From Trichormus variabilis 0441 (GTDB taxonomy: Bacteria; Cyanobacteriota; Cyanobacteriia; Cyanobacteriales; Nostocaceae): a stretch of DNA of 64,000 nt. Positions 21,220 to 29,747 of this stretch are shown here, piece after piece. The notes beneath the pieces are model-generated. The model was not told the origin of the DNA. It worked only from the letters and a program-made list of their open reading frames with translations, and made no database searches. The stretch lies in assembly GCF_009856605.1 (NCBI RefSeq), contig NZ_CP047242.1, positions 4,718,001 through 4,782,000 of the forward strand. Reading direction: 5' to 3'. Position 1 is the first letter of the stretch. Each line of letters starts with the position of its first letter. The position numbers were made by a program, and so were the translations under genes.

Positions 21220-21609
21220 TTATTGTTCTTTGAGTTGCAAGCCTGCTTTTAGGAGATCAAAATTTTCGGGAAAATGAGTATTGCGATCGCAATCAGCCTT
21301 TTCTAATTTTGCACCCTGGAGGTTGGCTTGGCGGAGATTGGCAGACATTAATAATGCGCCTCGCAAATCAGCATCTTGTAAATCAGCTTGGCTCAAATCG
21401 GCAAAGCTTAAGTCAGTTCCCCTAAGGTTGGCTCCTCTAAGGTTAGCTGTACTTAAATCAGCGTAGCTAAGGTCAGAGCCTTTGATATCTACATTTTGTA
21501 AATTAGCATCGCCCAATTCAGCGCGGTTAAAATCACGCCTTCCCGCAGTGTACATCTCAATGAGAGTAGCTACTGTACTAATGGGCTGTTGATAATTGAC
21601 TTCAGACAT
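21220..21609 (-). CDS. Pentapeptide repeat protein
   Basis: This 129-residue protein has about twelve consecutive A(D/N)LXX units from residue 33 to 105 (for example SYADLSTANLRGANLRGTDL), predicting a right-handed quadrilateral beta-helix. There is no signal peptide or transmembrane segment. The N-terminal 25 residues and the last 25 flank the helix. Its 3' end lies 15 bp from the end of the hybrid kinase, convergent. Function in cyanobacterial members of this family is generally unknown. Confidence 0.9.
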   Translation of the reverse strand: MSEVNYQQPISTVATLIEMYTAGRRDFNRAELGDANLQNVDIKGSDLSYADLSTANLRGANLRGTDLSFADLSQADLQDADLRGALLMSANLRQANLQGAKLEKADCDRNTHFPENFDLLKAGLQLKEQ

Positions 21610-21771
21610 AAAACAGCCGTCTTTGTTAAATCACATAAATTTATCATAGAGCTGGTGATGTGCAGAATATTGGCAAACATGACATAAGTATTATTTTTGA
21701 ACCTCACACCACTGGGGATGGCGTGATTCCTGCTTCTAGGAGCTGCGCTTGAATTACTTCAGTTCAAAATA

Positions 21772-22305
21772 TTAGTAAAGATGTTTATTTGTAATTCTGA
21801 TGAGAAAACGCAAAGCCTCATTTACTGCTGCCTCGGTAGGAAAAATTTCTGCAACATCAGGCTGTAAACGAACGGTAATCCTTTCCATCTTCTTGTGTCC
21901 ATGTTCCTCTTTCCTGATACCGTCTGATGGATATTCATTCTCTGAGAAACGCTCTTGCAAAGATTGTTCATTTAATTTGTTAGCCAGTGCTTCCCAACTA
22001 TTGACTTTCAAATTAAAGTGACTTTTAGCTTCACGCAATGTTTTAAACTGTTGTTTCAGAATATCAACCTTATAAATCTGCCTTGGAAAAATCTGGCTTT
22101 CTTGCTCAAGGTCTTCCTCAACCATCTCAACTACTTCGTTAATTAATCGCTCATGATTTTGCGAAATTTGAGCAGCAGCATCTAAAATACGTGATGTTGC
22201 TTTTATTTGTACCTCAGTTTCTTGCTTGAGGCGATCGGCAATACTACGAATTTGGTTTCCCAATGTTGCTTTGTTTTGTGTGGCTGGCACTGATTTTTTA
22301 CCCAT
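21772..22305 (-). CDS. Hypothetical protein with C-terminal ribbon-helix-helix-like domain
   Basis: No named family is recognised for the whole protein (177 residues). Residues 1-105 are helical and charged with coiled-coil character (ADRLKQETEVQIKATSRIL; EMVEEDLEQESQ). After a linker, the C-terminus MERITVRLQPDVAEIFPTE AAVNEALRFLIRI has the beta-strand plus two-helix pattern of ribbon-helix-helix DNA-binding proteins. It starts 12 bp after the stop of a coiled-coil gene on the same strand, so they form a two-gene operon. A DNA-binding or partner-regulated role is inference only. Confidence 0.7.
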   Translation of the reverse strand: MGKKSVPATQNKATLGNQIRSIADRLKQETEVQIKATSRILDAAAQISQNHERLINEVVEMVEEDLEQESQIFPRQIYKVDILKQQFKTLREAKSHFNLKVNSWEALANKLNEQSLQERFSENEYPSDGIRKEEHGHKKMERITVRLQPDVAEIFPTEAAVNEALRFLIRITNKHLY

Positions 22306-22317
22306 GAGGATACAACT

Positions 22318-23016
22318 TTACTCAGAAAGTATCTCTTTAATAGCAAGCCAGATGCGTCTAAATTTTTGCACCATACCGACCGGATTGCTTGCTGTTTCTT
22401 CATCAGCCGAATCAACTAAAGATTGAATCCGATCCATACGCTCTGCTACAACGTACAAGCTGTTGACAGCTTCTTCCTTACTAGCCAAAGATTCACGCAA
22501 TAGCACAACCATTTCCGCAATTTCTCGCTTTAGTTTTTCGTTCTCGGCTTTACGACGAGTTTCCCAGCCTTTAATACTAGCTTTAGAACGTCGCTCATAC
22601 TTGAGTTCCGCTTTGGCTTCATTGTATAAAGTCAAATACATTTCTCGCTCAGAGTTTGCTGTCTCATATTGGGTAAATAATTCATTTGCTCTAGTTTTTT
22701 CTTCGTTGTAAAGGCAGAGAGTTTGCTGATATCTTTGTTGTTCGTCAAGATAAAGCTGGTAATTGTGGGTCACACGCTCTTTGAGATCATTAGCTTCAAC
22801 TTGATAGGTTTGAAGTGTTTGCTGAACATGAACTAGTTGAGATGCTGCTTCCTCATTTTGTTTAGCACGTTCTTGCCATTCATCACGTTGAGCGCGGACA
22901 GTCGTCAAGAGCTGTTTAAGCTCATGGGGTGAAGCTGGTTCTTGTTGACGTGAGCGAGGATTATTAACTGAATTGTCATGATTAGAGTCCCGACGATCCG
23001 ATCTCCGCATTGCCAT
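22318..23016 (-). CDS. Coiled-coil protein of unknown function
   Basis: This 232-residue protein has an arginine-rich, basic, probably disordered N-terminus (MAMRRSDRRDSNHDNS) followed by nearly continuous heptad-type helix from about residue 30 to 205. That helix is rich in Glu, Gln, Lys and Arg. A short C-terminal helix (VQKFRRIWLAIKEILSE) ends it. An AGGAAG ribosome site precedes the ATG. It is the upstream member of a two-gene operon with the ribbon-helix-helix-like protein. The basic head could contact nucleic acid or membrane. I do not recognise a family. Confidence 0.7.
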   Translation of the reverse strand: MAMRRSDRRDSNHDNSVNNPRSRQQEPASPHELKQLLTTVRAQRDEWQERAKQNEEAASQLVHVQQTLQTYQVEANDLKERVTHNYQLYLDEQQRYQQTLCLYNEEKTRANELFTQYETANSEREMYLTLYNEAKAELKYERRSKASIKGWETRRKAENEKLKREIAEMVVLLRESLASKEEAVNSLYVVAERMDRIQSLVDSADEETASNPVGMVQKFRRIWLAIKEILSE

Positions 23017-23287
23017 AACTCAGCTTCCTAATTGAGTATTTTTTATAGATAATCTTAAGAGTTAAGTATAGCTGGTATTAACTAATTCAGTATGTGATCA
23101 GGATCATCTGTTCAGAAATATTGTTGACTGCATACTTCACAAACTTTCTCTCAGCCATTTCTCATGTAAATAGCATATTCTGATGGCAGGTGGTGATAAA
23201 AGCAAGTTCAGGAATCTTTTGCTGGTTGGTTGTTGTATGACATTATCCTTAACTATTTAAAGTAACGCTGAAAACTGAGGTAATTTA

Positions 23288-24040
23288 ATGGTTCCCAAAG
23301 AGCAGACTCGATTCAATAGGAAACATAAACTATTACTTATGGGTTTGGCAATTGCTGTGCTGATAGTTATAGCACGACAATTTAACATTCAGTCACTTTT
23401 TCAAACATTAATATTTTGGGTGCAAAGCCTGGGATTTTTTGGGCCGATCGCCTACATAATTATTTACAATCTGGCAACGTTATTATTTATCCCAGGTTCT
23501 ATATTGACCTTAAAAAGTGGTTGTTTATTTGGTGTATTTTGGGGTTCAGTTTATGTATTAATAGCAGCAACTACGGGTGCAATATTAGCTTTCATCATCG
23601 GACGATATCTGTCACGGGATTGGGTTGTGCGACAGATAGACAAGTATCCAAAGTTTAAAATGATTGATCAGGCTGTAGCCAAGGAAGGATGGAAAATTGT
23701 GCTGTTAACTCGCCTTTCTCCGGTCTTTCCTTTTAATTTATTGAACTATGCTTTTGGTATAACTTGTATATCTTTAAAAGACTATATATTAGGTTCCTTG
23801 GGCATTATACCTGGGACTATAATGTATGTTTATATTGGTTCTTTAGCTGGTGATTTAGCTCTGGCAGGTACGAATCATCAAGCAGTTACACCGGAAACAC
23901 AAATTTGGCAATGGATAATGCAAGGATTGGGACTGATAGCAACTGTGGGTGTGACTGTATATATCACTAAAATTGCACAAAAAGCTTTATCTCAAAAAGT
24001 GGTAACAGAGGAAATAATCAAGAGTCAGGATACGAATTGA
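23288..24040 (+). CDS. TVP38/TMEM64 (VTT/DedA-like) membrane protein
   Basis: This 250-residue integral membrane protein has the VTT-domain signatures FFGPIAYIIIYNLATLLFIPG and LKSGCLFGVFWGSVYVLIAATTGA, then FIIGRYLSRDWV and LTRLSPVFPFNLLNYAFGIT. About six hydrophobic segments are seen. VTT proteins include lipid scramblases and DedA-type transporters; the actual substrate is not shown. A TGAGGT ribosome site lies 5-10 bp before the ATG. It is divergent from the coiled-coil operon with a 271-bp gap. Confidence 0.9.
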   Translation: MVPKEQTRFNRKHKLLLMGLAIAVLIVIARQFNIQSLFQTLIFWVQSLGFFGPIAYIIIYNLATLLFIPGSILTLKSGCLFGVFWGSVYVLIAATTGAILAFIIGRYLSRDWVVRQIDKYPKFKMIDQAVAKEGWKIVLLTRLSPVFPFNLLNYAFGITCISLKDYILGSLGIIPGTIMYVYIGSLAGDLALAGTNHQAVTPETQIWQWIMQGLGLIATVGVTVYITKIAQKALSQKVVTEEIIKSQDTN

Positions 24041-24123
24041 AAATTAAGCATTCAACAAGAACTTTATAGTTAAAATTGCAGATTTGGTATTAAGTACAAC
24101 AGGGTAAATAATTAAAGGTTTGC

Positions 24124-24184
24124 AGTGAGAACTAAAGTTCTCAAACAAGGACTAAAGTCTTTAATACGAACTGAAGCTTAGTAT
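24124..24184. repeat. Tandem imperfect palindromic repeat
   Basis: Three adjacent related units (GAACTAAAGTTC, GACTAAAGTC, GAACTGAAGCTT), each roughly palindromic and spaced about 18 bp apart, lie in the 245-bp gap after the VTT gene. They are non-coding. This is the type of intergenic tandem repeat seen in Nostoc-group genomes. Confidence 0.6.
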
Positions 24185-24285
24185 TTTTACATCACTTAAT
24201 ATGGGTTGGTATTTTCAAGTCGTTATGTGACAATACTTTGATCCCTTTTTCATGGGTTCTGGTGTACGCAGTTCATGATGGCGAC

Positions 24286-24846
24286 TTATTTTAAACTTCG
24301 ATATTCCCACGGATTGACAAATTTAGGATCTCCCCAAATTCCTATTTGTTGTTGTTGGGCTTTGGTTTCGGCTTGCTGCACGATCGCTTTGCTGGGACAC
24401 TTGCTTAAATAAGGGCGATACACTTTAGCTAAACCTTCTTGTATGAGTACTTGCTGTACAAAAGTGCCATCTGTTAATCTGACTTCGGCAACTTTACGTC
24501 CATAACGATCGCTATCAGTAATATTCAAGGTAACGCGATCGCCTCCTTGTTTCACCAATTGCTGTACCCGTTCTCGTGCTTTCACACCCCAAGTAAATTG
24601 ATTGCGATCTCTAGCACGTTTACTTTGCTTTTCTTTATTAGAGTGGGCAATTTCTGGCGCATCCATACAAGCAAACCGCACAGTAACTTTCTTCCCTTGG
24701 GCATCTTTCACAACTAATGTATCACCATCGCTGACTCTTTCTACTGAATCCCCACTCGCACTAAACAAGCGATCGCAACCCATCAAACATAACAAAATTA
24801 TCCCTGTACTCAGTAATATCAGCGCTTTTTTAATTGACTTATTCAT
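24286..24846 (-). CDS. Staphylococcal nuclease-like (thermonuclease) lipoprotein
   Basis: This is a secreted or membrane-anchored SNase-fold nuclease that cuts DNA or RNA with Ca2+. From the preferred ATG (MNKSIKKALILL) it is 186 residues; another ATG lies five codons upstream. The signal peptide ends in a lipobox (CLMGC), predicting lipid attachment at the cysteine. SNase motifs are VSDGDTLVV, VRFACMDAPEIAH, WGVKARERVQQLV, DSDRYGRKVAEVRL and VQQVLIQEGLAKVYRPY. The catalytic Arg/Glu/Arg positions appear conserved (VRF; the E of ARERV; DRYGR region). It is flanked by repeat R1 on its upstream side. Role may be nutrient scavenging or turnover of extracellular DNA. Confidence 0.9.
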   Translation of the reverse strand: MNKSIKKALILLSTGIILLCLMGCDRLFSASGDSVERVSDGDTLVVKDAQGKKVTVRFACMDAPEIAHSNKEKQSKRARDRNQFTWGVKARERVQQLVKQGGDRVTLNITDSDRYGRKVAEVRLTDGTFVQQVLIQEGLAKVYRPYLSKCPSKAIVQQAETKAQQQQIGIWGDPKFVNPWEYRSLK

Positions 24847-24910
24847 TACCCAATCTAACAACGGATTTCTTATACCAATTCAATTAATGATTGCAAAACA
24901 TCATTGGGTG

Positions 24911-24980
24911 AAGACGCGACACCAGTCGCTACAACGGGGGGAACCCCCGCAACGCGCCGGCTCATGAATCGCGTCTCTAC
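24911..24980. repeat. Interspersed palindromic repeat, family R1, full copy
   Basis: The 70-bp unit runs from AAGACGCGAC to ATCGCGTCTCTAC. The outer stem AGACGCGA/TCGCGTCT and an inner GGGGGGAACCCCC palindrome let it fold into a long hairpin. It is nearly identical to 57726-57795, including flanking TTGGGTG and ACAGAT. It lies between two minus-strand genes (pepP and the nuclease). Confidence 0.85.
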
Positions 24981-25002
24981 AGATGGTTTATCAGCTACCC
25001 GC

Positions 25003-26313
25003 TTAACGTTCTACTTCATGTACTTCCTTGGGAACTCCAGCCGTTAATACCTCATGTCCTGTAGCTGTTACCAGGACATCATCCTCAATGCGAATCCCAA
25101 TTCCCACCCAACGCGGGTCTGTTTCTGGCTGGTCTTCTGCTAACTTTGTATCTGGGACAATATATAATCCTGGTTCCACCGTTAATACTTGACCTGGTTG
25201 TAAAATCTGCGGTTTATCGTCACCGTGTTGGTAAACGCCTACATCATGAACATCCAACCCTAACCAATGGCTAGTACGGTGCATATAGTAAGGTTTATAT
25301 TTTTCTTCCTCAATCAATTTGTCAACCTCACCCCTGAGGATACCAATTTCTACTAAACCTTCTGTGAGGACACGCACGGCGGCATCGTGGACTGATTTAA
25401 AGGAGTTCCCTGGTTGTACTTGAGCGATCGCTTGTTTTTGTGCTTCTAGTACAATTTCATAGAGGATTTTTTGTTCTGGTGTAAACTTACCGCTTACTGG
25501 GAATGTGCGAGTAATATCTGAGTTGTAATAGCCATAAGCACAACCAGCGTCGATTAATAGCAAATCTCCATCCTGCATCTGGCGGTTATTTTCGATGTAG
25601 TGGAGGACACAAGCATTTGCACCAGAAGCCACAATCGACGGGTAAGCAGGTCCCATAGCCCCCCGTAGGCGAAATATATGTTCTATTTCCGCTTGAATTT
25701 CGTACTCATAACGCCCAGGTGCAGAGGATTCCAGGGCTTTATTATGGGCTTCAGTGGCGATCGCCGCAGCTTGACGCATCTGAATTAACTCTAACTCACT
25801 TTTGATCAGCCTCATGCTGTGGAGGATGGGGCCTGTATCTTCTATTCCTATAGGCCCTGTACCCCGCTTGGGATAAGTCCGCAGCAATTGTTGGTAATGG
25901 CTGAGAATTTTGTCATTAAAATTGCGATCGCGTCCTAAATGATAGTAGATGCGATCGGCTTTTTCTAGATACTGGGGTAATTTCTCATCTAATTCAGATA
26001 TGGGGTAAGCCTCATCTGCACCATAAATTTCCTTGGCTGCATCTACCCCACACAAATAACCAGTCCAAACTTCTTTGTCTCGATCCTTGGGTTGGACAAA
26101 CAGCACAAACCGATGTTCTGGATGATGCGGCGCTAATACGGCTACTGCTTGCGGTTCGTTAAAACCAGTCAAATAGAAAAAATCACTATCTTGGCGATAA
26201 GTGTATTCGACATCGTTGTGCATCACCGCCATCGGCGCACTGCGAAAAATCCCTGTACCACTACCAATCTTCGCCATTAATTGCTCACGACGCTGCCGAT
26301 ATTCTGCTTGCAT
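25003..26313 (-). CDS. pepP: Xaa-Pro aminopeptidase P
   Basis: This is a cytosolic metalloaminopeptidase of the M24B family that removes the N-terminal residue before proline. The 436-residue length matches E. coli PepP. The N-terminal creatinase-like domain starts with MQAEYRQRREQLM. In the pita-bread domain the metal ligands are visible in LLIDAGCAYGYYNSDITRTF (two Asp), THWL-like HRTSHWLGLDVHD (His), LTVEPGLYI (Glu) and GIGIRIEDDVLV (Glu). The start ATG is followed directly by the conserved YRQRRE segment. It is isolated, with a repeat on the 3' side and a long AT-rich gap on the 5' side. Confidence 0.95.
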   Translation of the reverse strand: MQAEYRQRREQLMAKIGSGTGIFRSAPMAVMHNDVEYTYRQDSDFFYLTGFNEPQAVAVLAPHHPEHRFVLFVQPKDRDKEVWTGYLCGVDAAKEIYGADEAYPISELDEKLPQYLEKADRIYYHLGRDRNFNDKILSHYQQLLRTYPKRGTGPIGIEDTGPILHSMRLIKSELELIQMRQAAAIATEAHNKALESSAPGRYEYEIQAEIEHIFRLRGAMGPAYPSIVASGANACVLHYIENNRQMQDGDLLLIDAGCAYGYYNSDITRTFPVSGKFTPEQKILYEIVLEAQKQAIAQVQPGNSFKSVHDAAVRVLTEGLVEIGILRGEVDKLIEEEKYKPYYMHRTSHWLGLDVHDVGVYQHGDDKPQILQPGQVLTVEPGLYIVPDTKLAEDQPETDPRWVGIGIRIEDDVLVTATGHEVLTAGVPKEVHEVER

Positions 26314-26871
26314 AACCGTTAATTTTGGGAATCTTCATATATTTTTACACTTTTGGCAACTATGTATGTCTGAAAGTCGCTATCTTTCAGTAGTTGCTAA
26401 TTTAAGTATTTTAACCAATATTTATTTCAACTCAAGTGTTAGTACAAAAAATCAGTCATCTTTGAGATATTTTGTGACTTACACTGCTTTATTCAGTTTT
26501 ATTAAAAATTGCTGATATAACTATTAGTTTTTTTCTTTGTTTAATTGCCTGATAAACAAGAGCCATAAGATCACCAATTTCTTAAAGAAGTCGGTGATCT
26601 ATAGATATCAGGACATAAAACTGATAAATGTCTAAATATGTTGACATGAAAAGTCATCATTTTAGGACTTAAAAAGTGTCCAAAATACTCTTGATATTTT
26701 TAGGAATATGTTTAAAATTAGCCACAAGAATTATCTGTAAAATCTGATATTTCCCCAAAAGTAGAACTGTAGATACAATATTTTTTTAACTTGGAATAAT
26801 GTTATTAACTGACAGAAACCAACATAAATTTTCAGCTAAAACTTTTAAGACAACAAGTTTAAGAAACCATC
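26314..26871. other. Long AT-rich divergent intergenic region
   Basis: This 558-bp gap lies between pepP and the FG-GAP protein gene. It is AT-rich and carries an imperfect hairpin at 26568-26600 with arms AGATCACC and GGTGATCT extended by AATTTCTT/AGAAGT. There is no U-tract on either strand, so it may be an operator or an RNA structure rather than a terminator. No gene is supported; the short open frame on the plus strand here overlaps pepP and looks random. Confidence 0.45.
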
Positions 26872-28101
26872 ATGCAAGAAACGCAAAGCTTTTCCAAGAG
26901 AATAGATAATTCGCTTAATACATCTTTTGCAAGATCAGCATCTTTGGTATCGAGTGCTTATGTAAGTGATTTAAATACTGAGCTACCATCATCTAGTAAT
27001 AGCTCTGCAACAACACAAGTAGATTTGCCAATTTCCATTCCTGGTTTGAGTGCCAACCCAAATCCTAATCCTTACTTAACTAGCGCAGCAATTTCACCTG
27101 ATTTCAACGGCGATGGTAAGGCAGATAAGGTTTGGGTTAATACTCAAACAGGTGAAATTAGAGTGAGGTTGATGAACGGAACAGTCACTCAAGAAGAAGC
27201 CTCTTTAGGAACATTTGATCTGAGTGTCTGGACTTATAAAATCGCTGACTTTAACAGTGATGGCAAGACTGACTTCCTGTTACGGAACAATGCAACAGGC
27301 GAGAATGCGATTGCGATCATGGATGGAGCTAGAGTTGCTAACTTTGTTTATCTAGACAAAGTTGATCCAGGTTGGAATGCTAGCATCGGTGATTTTAACG
27401 GCGATCGCAAAACCGACATCCACTGGAATAATACTCAAACAGGTGAAAATGCAATTTGGCTGATGGATGGCACAACCGTTGTCAGTGCCAATGTTCTGGA
27501 TACCACAACCCCAGGGTTGAGTGCCACTATTGTTGACTTCGACGGAAACGGTAAGAGTGATATCTTCTGGCGAGATACAACCACAGGTGCAAACTCCGTT
27601 TGGTTTATGGATGGTATCCAAGCTACCAAGTATGATCTACAAGCACAAGACGCATCTTGGTCTTACAGCCTTGGCGATTTCAACGGTGACTTCACTACTG
27701 ATCTTCTCTGGCGTAATACCGTCACTGGTGAAAACAAAATTTGGACAATGAATGGCATTTTTGTCACTGAAGGTACTTTAAACACCCTCAGTTCCGATTG
27801 GACAGCCAACATTGGTGATTTCAATGGTGATGGCCGCACCGATATCTTCTGGAACAACACTACAACTGGTGCAAACACTGCTTGGTTAATGAATGGTACA
27901 TCCGTTACCAGTGAAGCCTTTCTACCAAGTAGAAGTCCAGGTTCTAAGGCGTATATTGGCGATTATAACAGCGATGGCAAATCTGATATTTACTGGCGTG
28001 ATCAGGCAACCGGTACAGATGCCATCTGGACTATGGATGGTACCTTGGCTACTGAAACTCCTGTTACAGATGCTCTGACTCCAGAGTGGTACACAGCTTA
28101 G
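26872..28101 (+). CDS. FG-GAP/VCBS repeat beta-propeller protein
   Basis: This 409-residue protein consists of a Ser/Asn-rich N-terminus (1-75) followed by seven repeats of about 46 residues, each opening with a calcium-binding-type D-x-N-x-D-G loop. Examples are DFNGDGKADKVW, DFNSDGKTDFLL, DFNGDRKTDIHW, DFDGNGKSDIFW, DFNGDGRTDIFW and DYNSDGKSDIYW. Each repeat closes with a W-x-M-D/N-G-T motif. Seven units suggest one closed beta-propeller. No classical signal peptide is visible, so export, if any, would use another route. The function is unknown; relatives are usually extracellular or cell-surface proteins. Confidence 0.88.
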   Translation: MQETQSFSKRIDNSLNTSFARSASLVSSAYVSDLNTELPSSSNSSATTQVDLPISIPGLSANPNPNPYLTSAAISPDFNGDGKADKVWVNTQTGEIRVRLMNGTVTQEEASLGTFDLSVWTYKIADFNSDGKTDFLLRNNATGENAIAIMDGARVANFVYLDKVDPGWNASIGDFNGDRKTDIHWNNTQTGENAIWLMDGTTVVSANVLDTTTPGLSATIVDFDGNGKSDIFWRDTTTGANSVWFMDGIQATKYDLQAQDASWSYSLGDFNGDFTTDLLWRNTVTGENKIWTMNGIFVTEGTLNTLSSDWTANIGDFNGDGRTDIFWNNTTTGANTAWLMNGTSVTSEAFLPSRSPGSKAYIGDYNSDGKSDIYWRDQATGTDAIWTMDGTLATETPVTDALTPEWYTA

Positions 28102-28102
28102 G

Positions 28103-28175
28103 GGTGTAGGGGGGTAGGGGTTTAGGGGTTTAGGGAAGAGACATTTACCCAGTCCCCAACCCCCAATCCCCAATC
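28103..28175. repeat. G-rich/C-rich short tandem repeats
   Basis: GGGGTTTA-type units at 28114-28135 are followed by CCCCAAT-type heptamers at 28154-28175. They fill the 80-bp gap between two convergent genes. The two halves are partly complementary in composition and could pair as a loose hairpin. Similar heptamers occur at 31124-31172. Confidence 0.7.
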
Positions 28176-28181
28176 CCCTCA

Positions 28182-28949
28182 TTAAAACTTGTAACTCAAA
28201 ACCTGAACTGTACTAGTTTCAGGTAAATTACCAGAACTAATATTAATACTGTCGCTATTACTACGACGCACAGTTACGCCCTGCATTAATGTAAGAAATT
28301 CATCCAGTGGGGCAATATCGCAGGCAGCCGGATCAGCTGCTTGTGTACGGTAATGAGTAGGAATGACCAGTTTGGGATTTAATGCCTCAATTGCTTGCTT
28401 TGCTTCTTGAGCATTGTAAGCTTTATCACTACCACCTACTGGGACTAACAAAACATCAGGTCGTCCCATAAGGATTTTTTGCTCAATGGAAATGGGTGCA
28501 GCAGCCCCGCCTAAATGTAGGATATTAACTCCACCCTGTGTCCATTTCCAAGCGGTATTCATCCCGAATTGTCTACCATTTTTGCGATCGTGGGCTATGG
28601 AGATGCCTTGAAATTTTATACCTTTAAAGTCATAAACTCCGGGTTCATATACAAGTTTAGGATTACCTGGTAACCCATCCACGGCCCCTTCATCCAACAA
28701 TTGACTACTAATTAATACTAAATCTGCTGTCACTTTTGGTGGACGATAACGCACTGTACAGCCAATCGTCCGAAATGGGTTGACAAGAATCCTCGCCCCA
28801 CCACCAGTAAACAGAAAACTGGTATGACCCAACCACTGCACCGATAAACCGCTAGATTGTGCATCGGCTTGGAAGTTTGAACCAAGGGTAGAGACAAAAG
28901 CTGTGGCTAATCCCGCCCCAGCATAGCCTAGCAACTGTCGTCTTTTCAT
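28182..28949 (-). CDS. Tat-exported degenerate metallo-beta-lactamase-fold protein
   Basis: The protein has 255 residues with an N-terminal twin-arginine-type signal (MKRRQLLGYAGAGLATAF). The fold resembles UlaG-like hydrolases (VQWLGHTSFLFTGGGARILV NPF). The canonical HxHxDH metal motif is replaced by SSQLLDE, the usual Asp of the IDPF segment is Asn (VNPF), and the HxGD motif reads HLGGAA; only the late IPTHY histidine remains. It is therefore probably not a normal binuclear hydrolase. It starts 3 bp after trpG and is likely co-transcribed with it. Function is unknown. Confidence 0.8.
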   Translation of the reverse strand: MKRRQLLGYAGAGLATAFVSTLGSNFQADAQSSGLSVQWLGHTSFLFTGGGARILVNPFRTIGCTVRYRPPKVTADLVLISSQLLDEGAVDGLPGNPKLVYEPGVYDFKGIKFQGISIAHDRKNGRQFGMNTAWKWTQGGVNILHLGGAAAPISIEQKILMGRPDVLLVPVGGSDKAYNAQEAKQAIEALNPKLVIPTHYRTQAADPAACDIAPLDEFLTLMQGVTVRRSNSDSINISSGNLPETSTVQVLSYKF

Positions 28950-28952
28950 TAA

Positions 28953-29552
28953 TTATTCTCGTAACTGTAACTGTTCCAGAAAATTTCGTAGTAACTGTTT
29001 TCCTAAAGATGTTAAAACACTCTCTGGGTGAAATTGGACTCCTTGAATGTGAGGATAGTTCCGGTGTCGCACTCCCATAATCGTACCATCATCTACCCAA
29101 GCAGTAATTTCTAACACTTCGGGGCAAGTTGGGCGGTCAATTACCAGACTATGATATCTGGTAGCAATCATAGGATTCTCTAATCCTTGAAAAACCCCGA
29201 CCCCAGTGTGAGTTACCTGAGAAGTTTTGCCGTGCATTAACTCTGGAGCAGAGACAATATTACCACCAAATACCTGACCAATGCTTTGATGGCCTAAACA
29301 TACGCCTAAAATTGGCAGGTTAGTACCGAGTTCTTGAATTAAATTTAAAGATATACCTGCATCTTCTGGACGACCAGGCCCAGGAGAAATGACGATCGCA
29401 TCAGGATTTAATCCTCGGATCTCATCTAAAGTTATCTTATCGTTGCGAAAAACTTGAATATCTGATGCGACAGGGAAATCAGATGCTAGTTCTCCCAAGT
29501 ACTGCACCAAATTATAAGTAAAGCTGTCGTAATTATCGATGACTATAATCAA
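28953..29552 (-). CDS. trpG: Anthranilate/aminodeoxychorismate synthase glutamine amidotransferase subunit
   Basis: This subunit releases ammonia from glutamine for anthranilate (TrpE) or aminodeoxychorismate (PabB) synthesis. The class-I amidotransferase triad is visible: Cys in LGVCLGHQSIG, and His and Glu in VQFHPESVLTS. The N-terminus IIVIDNYDSFTYNLVQYLGE is canonical. Start: a TGA lies two codons upstream in frame, so the TTG at 29552 is the only possible initiator near the conserved N-terminus. An AGGAGC ribosome site lies eight bases before it. Whether the partner is TrpE or PabB cannot be told; many cyanobacteria use one subunit for both. Confidence 0.93.
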   Translation of the reverse strand: MIIVIDNYDSFTYNLVQYLGELASDFPVASDIQVFRNDKITLDEIRGLNPDAIVISPGPGRPEDAGISLNLIQELGTNLPILGVCLGHQSIGQVFGGNIVSAPELMHGKTSQVTHTGVGVFQGLENPMIATRYHSLVIDRPTCPEVLEITAWVDDGTIMGVRHRNYPHIQGVQFHPESVLTSLGKQLLRNFLEQLQLRE

Positions 29553-29560
29553 CGCTCATA

Positions 29561-29566
29561 GCTCCT
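29561..29566 (-). promoter_or_regulatory. Shine-Dalgarno that fixes the TTG start of trpG
   Basis: AGGAGC on the minus strand is followed by an 8-base spacer and TTG. An in-frame TGA between them excludes any earlier start. An out-of-frame ATG sits within the spacer, so automated callers could misplace the start. Confidence 0.75.
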
Positions 29567-29747
29567 GGTTACTAATCTCACCATGTTTAGTTTTTACCAG
29601 ATTTGAGTTGCTATAAACGTCATTGTTACAAATTAGAGACTGGGGATTAGTAAATGAGGATAAAGACGATGGAATTTTACCCGCTCTTTTTTGGCTTTTG
29701 AGTGGGTTTAACTATATTAATAATAGGGATTTAATCGGGTGTCAGCA

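Noticed and set aside
26201..26515. 104-residue plus-strand frame starting inside pepP
   Set aside because: It overlaps the conserved 5' end of pepP on the other strand and then runs through AT-rich non-coding DNA; no ribosome site or conserved motif.
26568..26600. Hairpin as a pepP or FG-GAP terminator
   Set aside because: It lies in a divergent promoter region upstream of both genes and has no U-tract, so a terminator role makes no sense there.
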